In this document: piece by piece, positions 33,927-43,505 of the stretch
Position numbering within the stretch: position 1 is the first letter of the stretch
Layout: every line of letters begins with the position of its first letter
Assembly: GCF_000334455.1 (NCBI RefSeq)
Contig: NZ_BANX01000026.1
Span: 62,001 to 126,000, forward strand
Reading direction: 5' to 3'
Length of the DNA stretch: 64,000 bases
From: Gordonia soli NBRC 108243
GTDB lineage: Bacteria > Actinomycetota > Actinomycetes > Mycobacteriales > Mycobacteriaceae
Position numbers and translations under genes: made by a program
The notes under the pieces: generated by a model
Seen by the model: only the letters and a program-made list of their open reading frames with translations
Told to the model about the DNA's origin: nothing
The model's database searches: none

Positions 33927-35129
33927 TCAGCTACCGTCGAAGGTCGGCGTGCTGGCGCTGAGATCCACCTTGCCGCTGAGGTAGTCGGTGTCGGTGCTAC
34001 TCGTGGAGCTCGAGTAGGTCGGGACATACGTCGCGCTCCACTGCACGGTTCCGTTGACCGAGACCGATGACGGGTCGGAGTAGTCGAGCCGGTAGGACAG
34101 ACCCGACAGATCGGTCGGCTTCGTCCAGCGTACGGTCCCGGCCTGGGCGCCGAAGATCGACTGCGAGCATCCCGGCTTGTCGGTGGCGGCACGCGGTTGT
34201 GTCGACGTCGCGCAGGTGGTCAGGTAGTTGTTCACCGCGGTCTCGACGGTCGACTTGCCCTTGGGACTGAGCACCGCATCCAACGAGACATAACTGAACG
34301 CGCCCGGCCCCAGCGGGAACTCGCGACCGTTGCTGTTCTCTGCGGTGATGTTCTGGTTCGCCGATCCCCAGTCCTGCGGGCCGGGGAAGACGTAGATCTT
34401 GGTCTCGTCGGAGATGTCGACACCGAAGAAGGTCGGCTGCGGGATGCGCAGGTTCTCGACACTCAACGCGATGGCGCCGTCGTCGATCTGCCACTCGTCG
34501 CCGGACTTGTTGAGCCGGAAGTCGATGTCGGCGTTGCGATCACCGAACCGGTAGGTCGCCTTCACAACTGCCAGGGTCCCGGTGTCGGTGTCGGGCTCCC
34601 GGACGTCGATCTCGGTGATCTTGGCGATGTCCTGTTGCTTCTTCAGGATCTCGTCCGTGAGCAGATCCTCCGACGGCGGGGTCTTCATGACGCTCAGGGC
34701 CTTCTTCGCATCGCCGCCCGCAAGCGCCTCGAGATACGTCTGAACCGCCGCCTGAGGGGACCCGCCGGGCCCCTTGTCGCGCGTCACGACCAGGACGAGG
34801 GTGACGACGAGTGCGACCACCAGGACGGCCGCACCGATGGTGATCCAGAGGATGGTCTTCCGACGCCCGGACCCCGTCTGCGGCGGCAGGCCGCCGCCAC
34901 CGCCGCCCCATGCTTGCTGCGGCTGCTGGCCCTGCGGGTAGCCCTGCGCGGGTTGACCGTACGGGGCCCCGTACTGGCCGCCGTAGTTCGCCCCCGGACC
35001 GGGAGCACCGTATCCGGGCTGTCCGTACTGTCCGCCGGGAGCGCCGTACTGACCACCCGCAGACGGACCCAGCTGGGTCTGGTCGTACGGGTTGGGGCCT
35101 TGCTGACCTGGAGTGTTCGGGTAACTCAC
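33927..35129 (-). CDS. Membrane-anchored protein with Gly/Pro/Gln/Tyr-rich amino-terminal tail
   Basis: A 400-residue protein in three parts: a low-complexity cytosolic tail (about 1-85) built from repeated QYGxPG/YGAPG-like units, one membrane helix (about 93-116, TILWITIGAAVLVVALVVTLVLVV), and an extracytoplasmic domain. The latter begins with a DUF4878-like AAVQTYLEALAGGDAKKALSVM module and continues with a beta-rich region. The tail resembles those of mycobacterial division- or growth-pole membrane proteins, though no partner is evident. GTG 35129 has GAAAGG 6 nt upstream. Its stop codon adjoins that of the kinase gene. Confidence 0.75.
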   Translation of the reverse strand: MSYPNTPGQQGPNPYDQTQLGPSAGGQYGAPGGQYGQPGYGAPGPGANYGGQYGAPYGQPAQGYPQGQQPQQAWGGGGGGLPPQTGSGRRKTILWITIGAAVLVVALVVTLVLVVTRDKGPGGSPQAAVQTYLEALAGGDAKKALSVMKTPPSEDLLTDEILKKQQDIAKITEIDVREPDTDTGTLAVVKATYRFGDRNADIDFRLNKSGDEWQIDDGAIALSVENLRIPQPTFFGVDISDETKIYVFPGPQDWGSANQNITAENSNGREFPLGPGAFSYVSLDAVLSPKGKSTVETAVNNYLTTCATSTQPRAATDKPGCSQSIFGAQAGTVRWTKPTDLSGLSYRLDYSDPSSVSVNGTVQWSATYVPTYSSSTSSTDTDYLSGKVDLSASTPTFDGS

Positions 35130-35266
35130 GACTGCCTTTCGGTCGCGTCCCACGGGACGATCGGACTCACCATAAACGAACGTCGCCCGGATCGACGGTT
35201 CAGGTCAGTGCGGTGTCCCTCGTTCGGACGACCACGGCAGTGCGCACATCGAAACAGATTCCCTGG

Positions 35267-37219
35267 TCAGGGGGCTTCTGCGGCCGAATCATCCGGGTCG
35301 ATCGTGTCGGTCAACCGTTGGGCCAGCAGTTTCGCGAAACCTGCCGGATCCGCCAGTTCGCCCCCCTCGGCGATGACGGCCATCCCGTGGATGAGCTGGG
35401 CGGTCGGCACCAGCGAGGAGTGGTCGTCGTCCGCGGCGAATGTCGCGTTGAGTGCGGTGACCAGTGGGTGATCGGCGTTGAGCTCGAGCGCGCGCTTGGA
35501 TACCGGCACCTGCTGTCCCGACGCCCGGTAGAGCTTCTCGAGTTGCGGGGACATCGAGAACGTGTCGCCGACCAGGCAGGCAGGCGACTCGGTCAGACGA
35601 TGCGACAGGCGCGCCTCGCTCACCTCGTCCCCGAGGGTCTCACCGAGCCAGGTGAGCAGGCCGGCGAACTCCTCGCTGCGATCGGTTCTGTCGGACTCAG
35701 AGCCGTCCGCGCCCTCGATCTCGTCGAGGTCCACGGCACCCTTGGCGATCGAGGTGAAGGTCTTGCCCTCGAAGGTCACGCCCGAACCGACCCACATCTC
35801 GTCGACCGGATCACTCAGCAGGAGGACCTCGATCCCCTTCGATCGGAACGCCTCGAGATGGGGAGAGTTCTCGATCTGCTGCCGGGACTCGCCGGTCATG
35901 TAGTAGATCGTGTCCTGGCCGGTGCGCATCCGCCCCAGGTAGTCCCCGAGCGCGATCGGCTCCGCGCCGTCGGTGGACTCGAAGGACGAAGCGGCCAGGA
36001 TCGCATCCCGGTTGTCGGGATCGTTGACGAGCCCTTCCTTGAACACCCGACCGAACTGCTGCCAGAAGGTCGCGTAGTCCTCGGGGCGCGATGCGCGGAT
36101 GTCGGCGACGGTACTCAACACCTTCTTGGTCAGCCGACGTCGGATCGCCCGGATCTGGCGGTCCTGCTGCAAGATCTCGCGAGAAACGTTCAGCGACAGG
36201 TCGGCTGCATCGACCACACCCTTGACGAAGCGCAAGTACTCGGGGATGAGTTCTTCGCAGTCATCCATGATGAAGACGCGTTTGACGTAGAGATGGACCC
36301 CGCCGGTGCGCTCTCGCATGAAGAGATCGAACGGCGCCTGGCTCGGGATGAACAGCAGCGCCTGATACTCGAAGGTGCCCTCCGCCTTGAGCGAGATGAC
36401 CTCGAGCGGCTCGTCCCAGGCGTGGCTGACATGCCGGTAGAACTCGTTGTACTCGTCGGCGGACACCTCGTCTTTCGACTTCGCCCACAAGGCCTTCTGC
36501 GAGTTGAGGGTCTCCGACTCGACGGTGGTCTCCGACTCCCCCGCCTCCGTCTCGACCGTCGATGTGACATCCATCCGGATGGGCCAGGCGATGAAGTCGG
36601 AGTACCGCTTCACCAGCTGCCGGAGCTTGCCCGGATCGGTGTAGTCGTACAGGTGGTCGTCGGCGTCGGCGGGCTTGAGCGCCAACGTCACCGACGTGCC
36701 CTGCGGGGCGTCGGCGACCTCGTCGAGGGTGTAGGTGCCGTCACCGTTGGACTCCCAGCGCGTACCGGTGCTCTCCCCGGCCCGACGCGTGATCAACGTG
36801 ACCTGATCGGCGACCATGAACGTCGAGTAGAAGCCGATGCCGAACTGACCGATCAGGTCGTCCGCCGCGGCCGCGTCCTTCACCTCGGCGAGGGACTTGC
36901 GCAGCTCCGCGGTGCCCGACCGCGCCAGGGTTCCGATGAGCCCGATCACGTCGTCGCGAGACATCCCGATCCCGTTGTCGACGACACTGAGCGTCCGGCC
37001 GGCCGCATCGGGGACGAGGTCGATGTGCAGATCAGTGGTGTCGGCGTCGAGGTCCTTGTCCTGCAGCGACTCGATGCGCAACTTGTCGAGCGCGTCCGAC
37101 GCGTTGGAGATCAGTTCCCGCAGGAAACTGTCCTTGTTGGAGTACACCGAGTGCACCATGAGATCCAGCAACTGCCGGGTCTCCGCCTGGAATTCACGAA
37201 CTTCTGACGGGGCGCTCAT
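35267..37219 (-). CDS. htpG: Chaperone protein HtpG (Hsp90)
   Basis: A 650-residue bacterial Hsp90. The amino-terminal GHKL ATPase has ELISNASDALDKLR, VVDNGIGM and GQFGIGFYS; the middle domain holds the catalytic Arg in NVSREILQQDRQIRAI; and the carboxy-terminal domain dimerises. It is a cytosolic ATP-dependent chaperone. The ATG at 37219 has GGAGG upstream, and a TAGAAT -10 box on the minus strand lies at 37264-37269. A PIG-L deacetylase diverges from it. Confidence 0.97.
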   Translation of the reverse strand: MSAPSEVREFQAETRQLLDLMVHSVYSNKDSFLRELISNASDALDKLRIESLQDKDLDADTTDLHIDLVPDAAGRTLSVVDNGIGMSRDDVIGLIGTLARSGTAELRKSLAEVKDAAAADDLIGQFGIGFYSTFMVADQVTLITRRAGESTGTRWESNGDGTYTLDEVADAPQGTSVTLALKPADADDHLYDYTDPGKLRQLVKRYSDFIAWPIRMDVTSTVETEAGESETTVESETLNSQKALWAKSKDEVSADEYNEFYRHVSHAWDEPLEVISLKAEGTFEYQALLFIPSQAPFDLFMRERTGGVHLYVKRVFIMDDCEELIPEYLRFVKGVVDAADLSLNVSREILQQDRQIRAIRRRLTKKVLSTVADIRASRPEDYATFWQQFGRVFKEGLVNDPDNRDAILAASSFESTDGAEPIALGDYLGRMRTGQDTIYYMTGESRQQIENSPHLEAFRSKGIEVLLLSDPVDEMWVGSGVTFEGKTFTSIAKGAVDLDEIEGADGSESDRTDRSEEFAGLLTWLGETLGDEVSEARLSHRLTESPACLVGDTFSMSPQLEKLYRASGQQVPVSKRALELNADHPLVTALNATFAADDDHSSLVPTAQLIHGMAVIAEGGELADPAGFAKLLAQRLTDTIDPDDSAAEAP

Positions 37220-37263
37220 GCACGACCTCCACTCGACTGCTGGGCATGTGACGACGAAGCCGG

Positions 37264-37269
37264 ATTCTA
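37264..37269 (-). promoter_or_regulatory. Probable -10 box of the htpG promoter
   Basis: Minus-strand TAGAAT is 44 bp before the htpG ATG. No convincing -35 box or CIRCE/HAIR-type heat-shock operator was seen around it. Confidence 0.35.
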
Positions 37270-37354
37270 CCGACGCCGTCAGCCGCTACGCTGAACTGGG
37301 TCAGACCGGTCGGGGGATCAGCGATGATCCCCGACCGCCGAAGGAAGCAGGTTG

Positions 37355-38113
37355 ATGTCGCCTCCCCGACTGCTGTTCGTCCACGCTCATCCCGACGACG
37401 AGTCGTTGTGGACCGGAGGCACCATCGCACGGCACATCGATCGTGGCGGCGAGGTGGATCTGGTCACCTGTACCTGGGACGAGGGCACCCACCGACACGG
37501 CGAGTTGCTCGCCGCGACGAAGGCCCTGGGGATGGGGCGCGAGCCGATCATGCTCGGATATGCCGACGCGCAGGTGCCCGAGTCCGCGCCCGACTCCGAG
37601 CGCTTCTGCGACGTGGCTTTCAACGACCAGGTGCGTGAGCTCGTCACGATCATCCGCCGACTGCGTCCCGAGGCGGTCGTGACCTACGACCCGATCGGCG
37701 TCTACGGCCATCCCGACCATGTCCACGCGCACCGTCTCGCGGTGGCTGCCGCCGAGGCGTCCGGGGTCGGCGGACTACATCGATCGGCAGGCCTGCCCTG
37801 GCAGGTGGGCTCGGTCTATCAGGTGACCATCCCGGGATGGATGCTCGACATCATCTGGCCCGAGGTCTTCGGCGACACCCCGCGGGATGCGATGCCCGGC
37901 ACACCTGACTCCGACATCGCCGTGACCAACGATGTGAGCGCTTGGCGTGACCGCAAATTCGCCGCCATCGAAGCGCACCGCTCGGAGATCGACCGGAGTC
38001 GAACGCTGAGCCTGCTGATGAACATGCCGACCGATCGTCGGAACCTGCTGCTCGATTCCGAGTGCTACATCCGCCGCGACCTGACCGCCGGTGGAGCCGA
38101 CCTGGTCTGGTGA
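37355..38113 (+). CDS. PIG-L/LmbE family deacetylase (MshB/Mca-like)
   Basis: A 252-residue zinc hydrolase: AHPDDESLWTGGTIA carries the first zinc ligands (His and Asp-Asp), and GVYGHPDHVHAHRL supplies the third histidine. The family includes the mycothiol enzymes MshB (GlcNAc-inositol deacetylase) and Mca, as well as antibiotic-pathway deacetylases. Length is short for either, and flanking genes give no mycothiol link, so it is best called a family member. The ATG at 37355 is preferred over the TTG one codon before. It converges on recD with an 8-bp gap. Confidence 0.85.
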   Translation: MSPPRLLFVHAHPDDESLWTGGTIARHIDRGGEVDLVTCTWDEGTHRHGELLAATKALGMGREPIMLGYADAQVPESAPDSERFCDVAFNDQVRELVTIIRRLRPEAVVTYDPIGVYGHPDHVHAHRLAVAAAEASGVGGLHRSAGLPWQVGSVYQVTIPGWMLDIIWPEVFGDTPRDAMPGTPDSDIAVTNDVSAWRDRKFAAIEAHRSEIDRSRTLSLLMNMPTDRRNLLLDSECYIRRDLTAGGADLVW

Positions 38114-38121
38114 CGCGTCGT

Positions 38122-40098
38122 TCACGCTCCCGATCGATGGGGACGCACGGCCGAGCGGAGCCCGCTCGCACGCTGTACCGGCAGTGAGACCGCTGCCCGC
38201 AACACCTCGACGTCACCGATGATCCGCACGGCTCGCCGCGCCCTCGTGACGGCCGTGTAGAGCAGTTCCCTGGTCAGCAGCTCCGATCCGGTGGGTGGCA
38301 ACACGACGGTCACCTCGTCGAACTGACTGCCCTGGCTGCGGTGGATGGTCATGGCGTACACCGACACCACGTCCGCGAGACGGGTGGGATGCAGCGTCCG
38401 GATCTCGTCGCCCCGTCGGAACAGCACGTCCACCGGCCCGTGGCGGTCACCAGGATCGGCGGCGACCGCGACGCCGCTGTCACCGTTGAACACCCCCGCC
38501 TGCCGATCGGTGGCGGTCACCAGGACCGGGCGGCCCGGATACCACGCAGCGGGGTCGAGCATTCCGGACGGGATCCCGCCGTCGGCGGTCAACCATTCCC
38601 GGATGCGCTGTGACCAGCCGCTGACGCCCCACACACCGTCACGATGTGCACAGAGCACCCGATGCGACTCCAGCGCGGCGAGCGCGCCTTTCTGATCGCC
38701 CGCGATCCCGCTGCGGTACAACGCATGTCCCCACGTCGCGATGACCGGACGGAGGTCGTCGACATCGTCGGCGGACAACAGTGTGACCGCGTCGTCGTCA
38801 CCGGCCGACACCAATTCGACCACGCGCTCCGCGTCACCACGGTTGACGGCCTCGGCAACCTCGGCGATCCGCCCCCCGAACCGGAAGCCGTGACGCAGTG
38901 TGATCACCCCCGATCGCAGGCGATCGATCTCAGCCCCCGAGAAATCCTGTGCGGCAGGGGCGACGACCTCGTCGAACACCGGGTTGCCGCTGCCGGAGGA
39001 CTCGCGATCCACCAGGTCGGCGAGTACCGCGCCCGCCTCGACCGACGCCAACTGGTGCGGGTCGCCGACCAGGATCACCCGAGCGTCGGCGCGCACTGCC
39101 GACAGGAGGGCGCTCATCGCGGTGATCGACAACATCGATGTCTCGTCCACGACGATCACGTCGAAGGGCAGTTTGTCCGACGGGCCGTGGCGCGGGACCG
39201 ACCCCGGCCGCCAGCCGAGCAGGCTGTGGACGGTCACCGCGCGGAGCCCTGCGGGTGCCAGCTCGTCGGCCGACACCTCCGACTGGAGTTGGGCCGCCGC
39301 CCGCCCGGTCGGCGCGCACAGACCCATCCGCGAGGCTCCACCGCTCAAGCGATGCAGGACGGCCAGGATGCGGGACACCGTATGCGTCTTGCCTGTTCCC
39401 GGGCCACCCGCGAGCACGGTCGTCCAACTCGTGGCGGCCAACGCAGCCGCGACGCGCTGACGGTCGGTGCGGCCACCGGGAGGAGCATCGCCGAACACCG
39501 CGTCGACAGCCTCCGCGAGCGCAACCGCATCCACCGTCGGCCGGCTCCCCGACCGACGATCCAGCAGATCGCGGATCGTGTCCTCCTGGCGGAAATACTT
39601 CTGGAGATAGAGCAACGGCCCGTCGTCGCTGTCCATCACCACAAGAGGTCGCAGCGGTCCCGCGGTACCACCGGCGACCAGCGGACTGCCGACCACGGCA
39701 CGCACCAGTTCGGCAGGAGACGGGAGTGTCACCCCTTCGGCGCGGAGGACCTCGTCATCGAGTGGGATAACGTCCCGGTACCGGTCGAGGGTGAGGCAGG
39801 TGGACCCCAGACGGACGGCGCGAACGGTGAGAGCCGTTGCCAGCGCGGCCACCTCGCCGCCGGCGCCTGCATCACCCGGCCCGCTCGCTCCGCTCCCGGC
39901 GCCTGCATCACCCGGCCCGCTCGCTCCGCTCCCGGCGCCTGACATCCTCATGAGGCGCCGGGTCACGTGCAGATCAGCCGCTGCGAGGACGCCGAGTTCG
40001 TTCAGCACCCGGAGGGTTCCGGCCCCCGACTCCACCAGTTGGCCGGAATGCCGCTCGCGACGGGTCGTCACCTCGTCGACGGTCCCCGGATCGGTCAT
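38122..40098 (-). CDS. recD: Exodeoxyribonuclease V alpha subunit, RecD
   Basis: A 658-residue superfamily 1B helicase, the 5'-3' motor of RecBCD. Walker A is GGPGTGKTHT, Walker B VDETSM, and late motifs AMTIHRSQGSQFDEV and LYTAVTRARRAV. Start overlaps the recB stop (ATGA). Near residue 55 the gene has a 36-bp tandem duplication that encodes GAGSGASGPGDA twice, an unusual glycine-rich insert in the amino-terminal domain linker. The longer frame to 40275 is antisense readthrough. Confidence 0.94.
   Translation of the reverse strand: MTDPGTVDEVTTRRERHSGQLVESGAGTLRVLNELGVLAAADLHVTRRLMRMSGAGSGASGPGDAGAGSGASGPGDAGAGGEVAALATALTVRAVRLGSTCLTLDRYRDVIPLDDEVLRAEGVTLPSPAELVRAVVGSPLVAGGTAGPLRPLVVMDSDDGPLLYLQKYFRQEDTIRDLLDRRSGSRPTVDAVALAEAVDAVFGDAPPGGRTDRQRVAAALAATSWTTVLAGGPGTGKTHTVSRILAVLHRLSGGASRMGLCAPTGRAAAQLQSEVSADELAPAGLRAVTVHSLLGWRPGSVPRHGPSDKLPFDVIVVDETSMLSITAMSALLSAVRADARVILVGDPHQLASVEAGAVLADLVDRESSGSGNPVFDEVVAPAAQDFSGAEIDRLRSGVITLRHGFRFGGRIAEVAEAVNRGDAERVVELVSAGDDDAVTLLSADDVDDLRPVIATWGHALYRSGIAGDQKGALAALESHRVLCAHRDGVWGVSGWSQRIREWLTADGGIPSGMLDPAAWYPGRPVLVTATDRQAGVFNGDSGVAVAADPGDRHGPVDVLFRRGDEIRTLHPTRLADVVSVYAMTIHRSQGSQFDEVTVVLPPTGSELLTRELLYTAVTRARRAVRIIGDVEVLRAAVSLPVQRASGLRSAVRPHRSGA
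39862..39933. repeat. 36-bp perfect tandem duplication inside recD
   Basis: Positions 39862-39897 and 39898-39933 are identical, and the first 8-9 bases recur at 39934. Being a multiple of three, the repeat keeps the frame and doubles a 12-residue glycine/serine/alanine segment. Such repeats are prone to copy-number change. Confidence 0.9.
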
Positions 40099-43000
40099 CG
40101 TTCTCCTCCTCCGGACGACGCCAACAGATCCGACAGCTCGGTCACCAGATCCGGTGGGATCTGCCAGCCGAACACGCCGCAACCGGGAGGAGTCGTGGGC
40201 CCGGCCATCCCCCGCACGAAGTGGTACTGCACCGGTCCCAGGTGTCGAGCCGGCGTGTACGCGGGCAACCGCCATCGCAGATATCGGTGCAGCGCAACCG
40301 AGTACAGCAGCGCCTGCAACGGATAGTGGGCGTGCATCATCTCGCCGGCCATCGCCTCGGCGGTGAAGTCCTCCGCGACCAGCAGACCGGGACGCAGTCG
40401 GTTGGTCTTGTAGTCGACTATCACGAACCGCCCGTCCACTCGCAGCACCGAGTCGATGCTCCCGGTGAGGAATCCGCGGAGGCGATCGTCCGGGAGATCG
40501 CCGACGACGTCCGCGTATGGGCGTAGCGGATCGTCGGCGCGCAGGTGTCGGCGCAGCAGGTCACCGATCGCAGTGATCTCCACTCCCGGGCGGCCCCGAG
40601 CACTCTCGCCCGCCCGGGCACCGATGCCCTGCCCGACGTCGCCGAGCGGGAACTCGAAATCCATCTCCGCGAGCCGATCCCGCGGTGCGACACCCCACAG
40701 GTCACCGAAACCCAGCGGCGTGGTGAGCACGGCGACCAACGCGTCCGCCAGGTCGTCGACGTCGACCTCGAGAGATTGTCGGGACACCGACGCCGCGCAG
40801 AGCTCGCGGACGTGGGCTGCGCGGTCGGGTGCGTCGGTGTCGACGTACTCGAGGACCTCGTGCACGAGCGTTCCGAAGGCAGCGCCGAAAGGCATCCCGT
40901 TCATCGGCGAGGGTATGCCGTCGGGCACCTCCTCGACCGGGGACGGGTCGACCAGGGATCGCTCGACCATTTCGACGTCGGCAGTGTCGGCGACCACCGG
41001 TTCGTCGGCGAGTACCGCATCCTCGGGCTCGCTCCCCGTGGTCAGGACAGGCGCGACCACGTGCCCGGCGGCTGCGACGATCGCCGAATACGACGTCCGA
41101 CGCCACGACTGGTCCACCATCCGGTCGAACCGAGCGGCCGTCAACGGCTCGTCCGTGTCGGTGTCATCCCCGTGACGCCAGGGCTCGATGGCGCGATGCT
41201 CCACGGGTTCGACCGAGATCGACCGATGGCGTGCGGCGATCGACGACAGCGTCTGCAGACACTCGGCGTCGTCGGGGATCGGTACCGTCTCCGGGACCAC
41301 TCCACCGTCACTCGCCCGGAAGAGCATGCGCTGCAACGAAGCAGAACTGCCGGCGTACGACGGCGCCCACCAGAGCACGACCTGCGAGCGTGCCCGGGTG
41401 AGGGCGACGTAGAGCAACCGCAAGTCCTCCCCCGCGTTCTCGCGTTCCGAAACGGCCAGTCGTTCACCACGTCCCGGAGCAGAACGACCACCGACATCGA
41501 GCTGACGAACACCCTTTGCATCGTGAAAGGTGAAGGTCGCCGGATCCGACAGACGGGAGGCATCCCATCCGAACGGGACGTAGACGATCGGGAACTGCAG
41601 CCCCTTGCTGGCATGGACGGTCATGATCTGCACCGCGTGCGTGTCACGATCGAGTTTGCGGATCTGGTCGTCGTGCCGACGCCATCGCGACCCGTCGGCG
41701 ACCCGATCCGCCAACCACTGCGCCAGCGCTCCGAGACCGCAGGCCGTCTCCATCACGTGCGCGGTACACAGCGCCGACACCTGGATCAGGTCGGTCAGGA
41801 CGCGTTCACCGTCGACTGTTCCGAGTACCCGGCCCGCGACGTCGTCGGCAACCATCAGTCGCTGCGAGAGCGCTGCGAAGCCGCCGGTGTCGAAGACGCG
41901 GCCCAACTCCTGAAGTCGCTGGGCCAGCGCCGACAACGGATGTTCGTCGGCGGCGGCGAGATCGTCGGGGGCCCAGCCGATCAGCGGCGTCAGCGCGGCG
42001 AGTCGCACACGATCGCTGCGGGCCGGCTGCTCGATGGCGCGGATGACCCAGAGCCAGTGCATCGCGGACGCGGTGTGGAAGACGCTGGTGCCCGACCCGA
42101 CGACCGCCGCCACCCCGAGGTCCTGCAACTGCTCCTGCAGGGGTCCGATCGTCTTGTTGGTCTTGGTCAGGATCGCGATGTCGCCTGGTGTGACCGCCCG
42201 CGGACCCGAACCGGTGTCGATGGTGGCCTCGGAGGCGAGGAGCCGGGCGATGTCGGCCGCGACGTCGGCGGTGACCCGTTCGCGGATCGCCGCGACACCC
42301 GGGTACCCACTCGCGCCGACGACCGAGAAGTCACCTCGTACGAAGGTGCGGATACGCAGTGGCGCAGTACCGGTGAGTCGACTCCCGCGGTGCGACGCGA
42401 CCACCGGCAGCACCTCGATGTCGGGGTGCCCGAGTTGCGCGCCGCCGTAGATCTGGCCGAGGGCGTCGACCAGGTCGCCATCCGACCTACGGTTGACGTC
42501 GAGCACCCGGAAGGCGTCCGCGTGTCGCACCGCACTGAGGTAACTGAGCACCTCTGCCCCGCGGAAAGCATAGATCGACTGTTTGGGGTCACCCACCAGG
42601 ACCAGTCGCCGGTGTCCGTGAAAGCACCGGCGGACGATCTCCCACTGCTGGGGGTCGGTGTCCTGGAACTCGTCGATCAGCACCACGGCGAAGGAGTCTC
42701 GGATGCGCTGCGCAGCGGTCTCGCCCACCTCCGGATCGGTCAGGATGCGGAAGAGGATCTGCTGCAGATCGTCATAGGTGCGCAGGCGGGCGGTCAGCTT
42801 ACGGGACTCCGTCTGTGCGCGGACCGCGGTGGCGAACCGCACCCGCAGGGCGGCGATCGCCGCGGACGAACGGTCGTCCATGGCGTGATCCTGCTCGGGC
42901 CGAGGGGCGAGATCGACTGCCGGCGCACGCACGGCCGCCAGCGCCGTCTCGCTTGCCTCCGCGAAGGTGATCGGCGGCCTCTCCTGACCGGCGAACCCAC

Positions 43001-43505
43001 GCAGGTACAGATCGCGAGCGGCCTCCTCGGTCAGTTCGTCCGTGTCCTCGACGATCTGGTGCGCCCACTCCCGCTCGCCCAGGAAGCCCAGGGCCTCCAG
43101 CATCCGGTTGCAGAAGGTGTGGGTGGTGGCGATCGTCGACGCATCGAAGTCGGAGAGCGCACGGGCGAGGTTGGTGCGGCGCTCGACGACCGTCTCCTCG
43201 GACCCGTCGGCGAGCAGACGGGTCAACTCGTCGTCGGATGCCCGCGCGACCGCGATGTCGCCGAGGTCGGCGACCAACTGTCGCACGCGATCCCGCATGC
43301 GTTCACGCAGCTCGGCGGTCGCTGCACGACTGAACGTGACCAGCAGCAGCTCGGAGATCGGCACACCGTCGGCGAGATGCCGTGCGGCGACGCCGACGAT
43401 GGCGAAGGTCTTGCCGGTACCCGCACTCGCCTCCAGGACGGTGGTGCCGTCGGCGGTCGGTTCACCGATCTCGAACGGCGACGGACGTTCGCCACGTGGG
43501 GTCAT
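40095..43505 (-). CDS. recB: Exodeoxyribonuclease V beta subunit, RecB
   Basis: A 1136-residue helicase-nuclease. Walker A ASAGTGKTF at residues 26-34, helicase motif II VVLIDEFQDTDPQQW, motif VI LRLLYVALTRARSQVVLWW, and a carboxy-terminal nuclease with GSIDSVLRVDGRFVIVDYKTN, whose Asp and Lys coordinate and catalyse. It forms RecBCD with its neighbours to resect double-strand ends. It overlaps recC upstream and recD downstream by 4 bp each. In mycobacteria RecBCD acts mainly in single-strand annealing, with AdnAB doing most resection. A 1263-codon frame on the opposite strand here is only a shadow. Confidence 0.95.
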   Translation of the reverse strand: MTPRGERPSPFEIGEPTADGTTVLEASAGTGKTFAIVGVAARHLADGVPISELLLVTFSRAATAELRERMRDRVRQLVADLGDIAVARASDDELTRLLADGSEETVVERRTNLARALSDFDASTIATTHTFCNRMLEALGFLGEREWAHQIVEDTDELTEEAARDLYLRGFAGQERPPITFAEASETALAAVRAPAVDLAPRPEQDHAMDDRSSAAIAALRVRFATAVRAQTESRKLTARLRTYDDLQQILFRILTDPEVGETAAQRIRDSFAVVLIDEFQDTDPQQWEIVRRCFHGHRRLVLVGDPKQSIYAFRGAEVLSYLSAVRHADAFRVLDVNRRSDGDLVDALGQIYGGAQLGHPDIEVLPVVASHRGSRLTGTAPLRIRTFVRGDFSVVGASGYPGVAAIRERVTADVAADIARLLASEATIDTGSGPRAVTPGDIAILTKTNKTIGPLQEQLQDLGVAAVVGSGTSVFHTASAMHWLWVIRAIEQPARSDRVRLAALTPLIGWAPDDLAAADEHPLSALAQRLQELGRVFDTGGFAALSQRLMVADDVAGRVLGTVDGERVLTDLIQVSALCTAHVMETACGLGALAQWLADRVADGSRWRRHDDQIRKLDRDTHAVQIMTVHASKGLQFPIVYVPFGWDASRLSDPATFTFHDAKGVRQLDVGGRSAPGRGERLAVSERENAGEDLRLLYVALTRARSQVVLWWAPSYAGSSASLQRMLFRASDGGVVPETVPIPDDAECLQTLSSIAARHRSISVEPVEHRAIEPWRHGDDTDTDEPLTAARFDRMVDQSWRRTSYSAIVAAAGHVVAPVLTTGSEPEDAVLADEPVVADTADVEMVERSLVDPSPVEEVPDGIPSPMNGMPFGAAFGTLVHEVLEYVDTDAPDRAAHVRELCAASVSRQSLEVDVDDLADALVAVLTTPLGFGDLWGVAPRDRLAEMDFEFPLGDVGQGIGARAGESARGRPGVEITAIGDLLRRHLRADDPLRPYADVVGDLPDDRLRGFLTGSIDSVLRVDGRFVIVDYKTNRLRPGLLVAEDFTAEAMAGEMMHAHYPLQALLYSVALHRYLRWRLPAYTPARHLGPVQYHFVRGMAGPTTPPGCGVFGWQIPPDLVTELSDLLASSGGGER

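Noticed and set aside
34910..37207. A 765-codon plus-strand open frame opposite htpG
   Set aside because: Shadow of the highly conserved HtpG gene; rich in Arg, Gly, Asp, Leu without domain structure.
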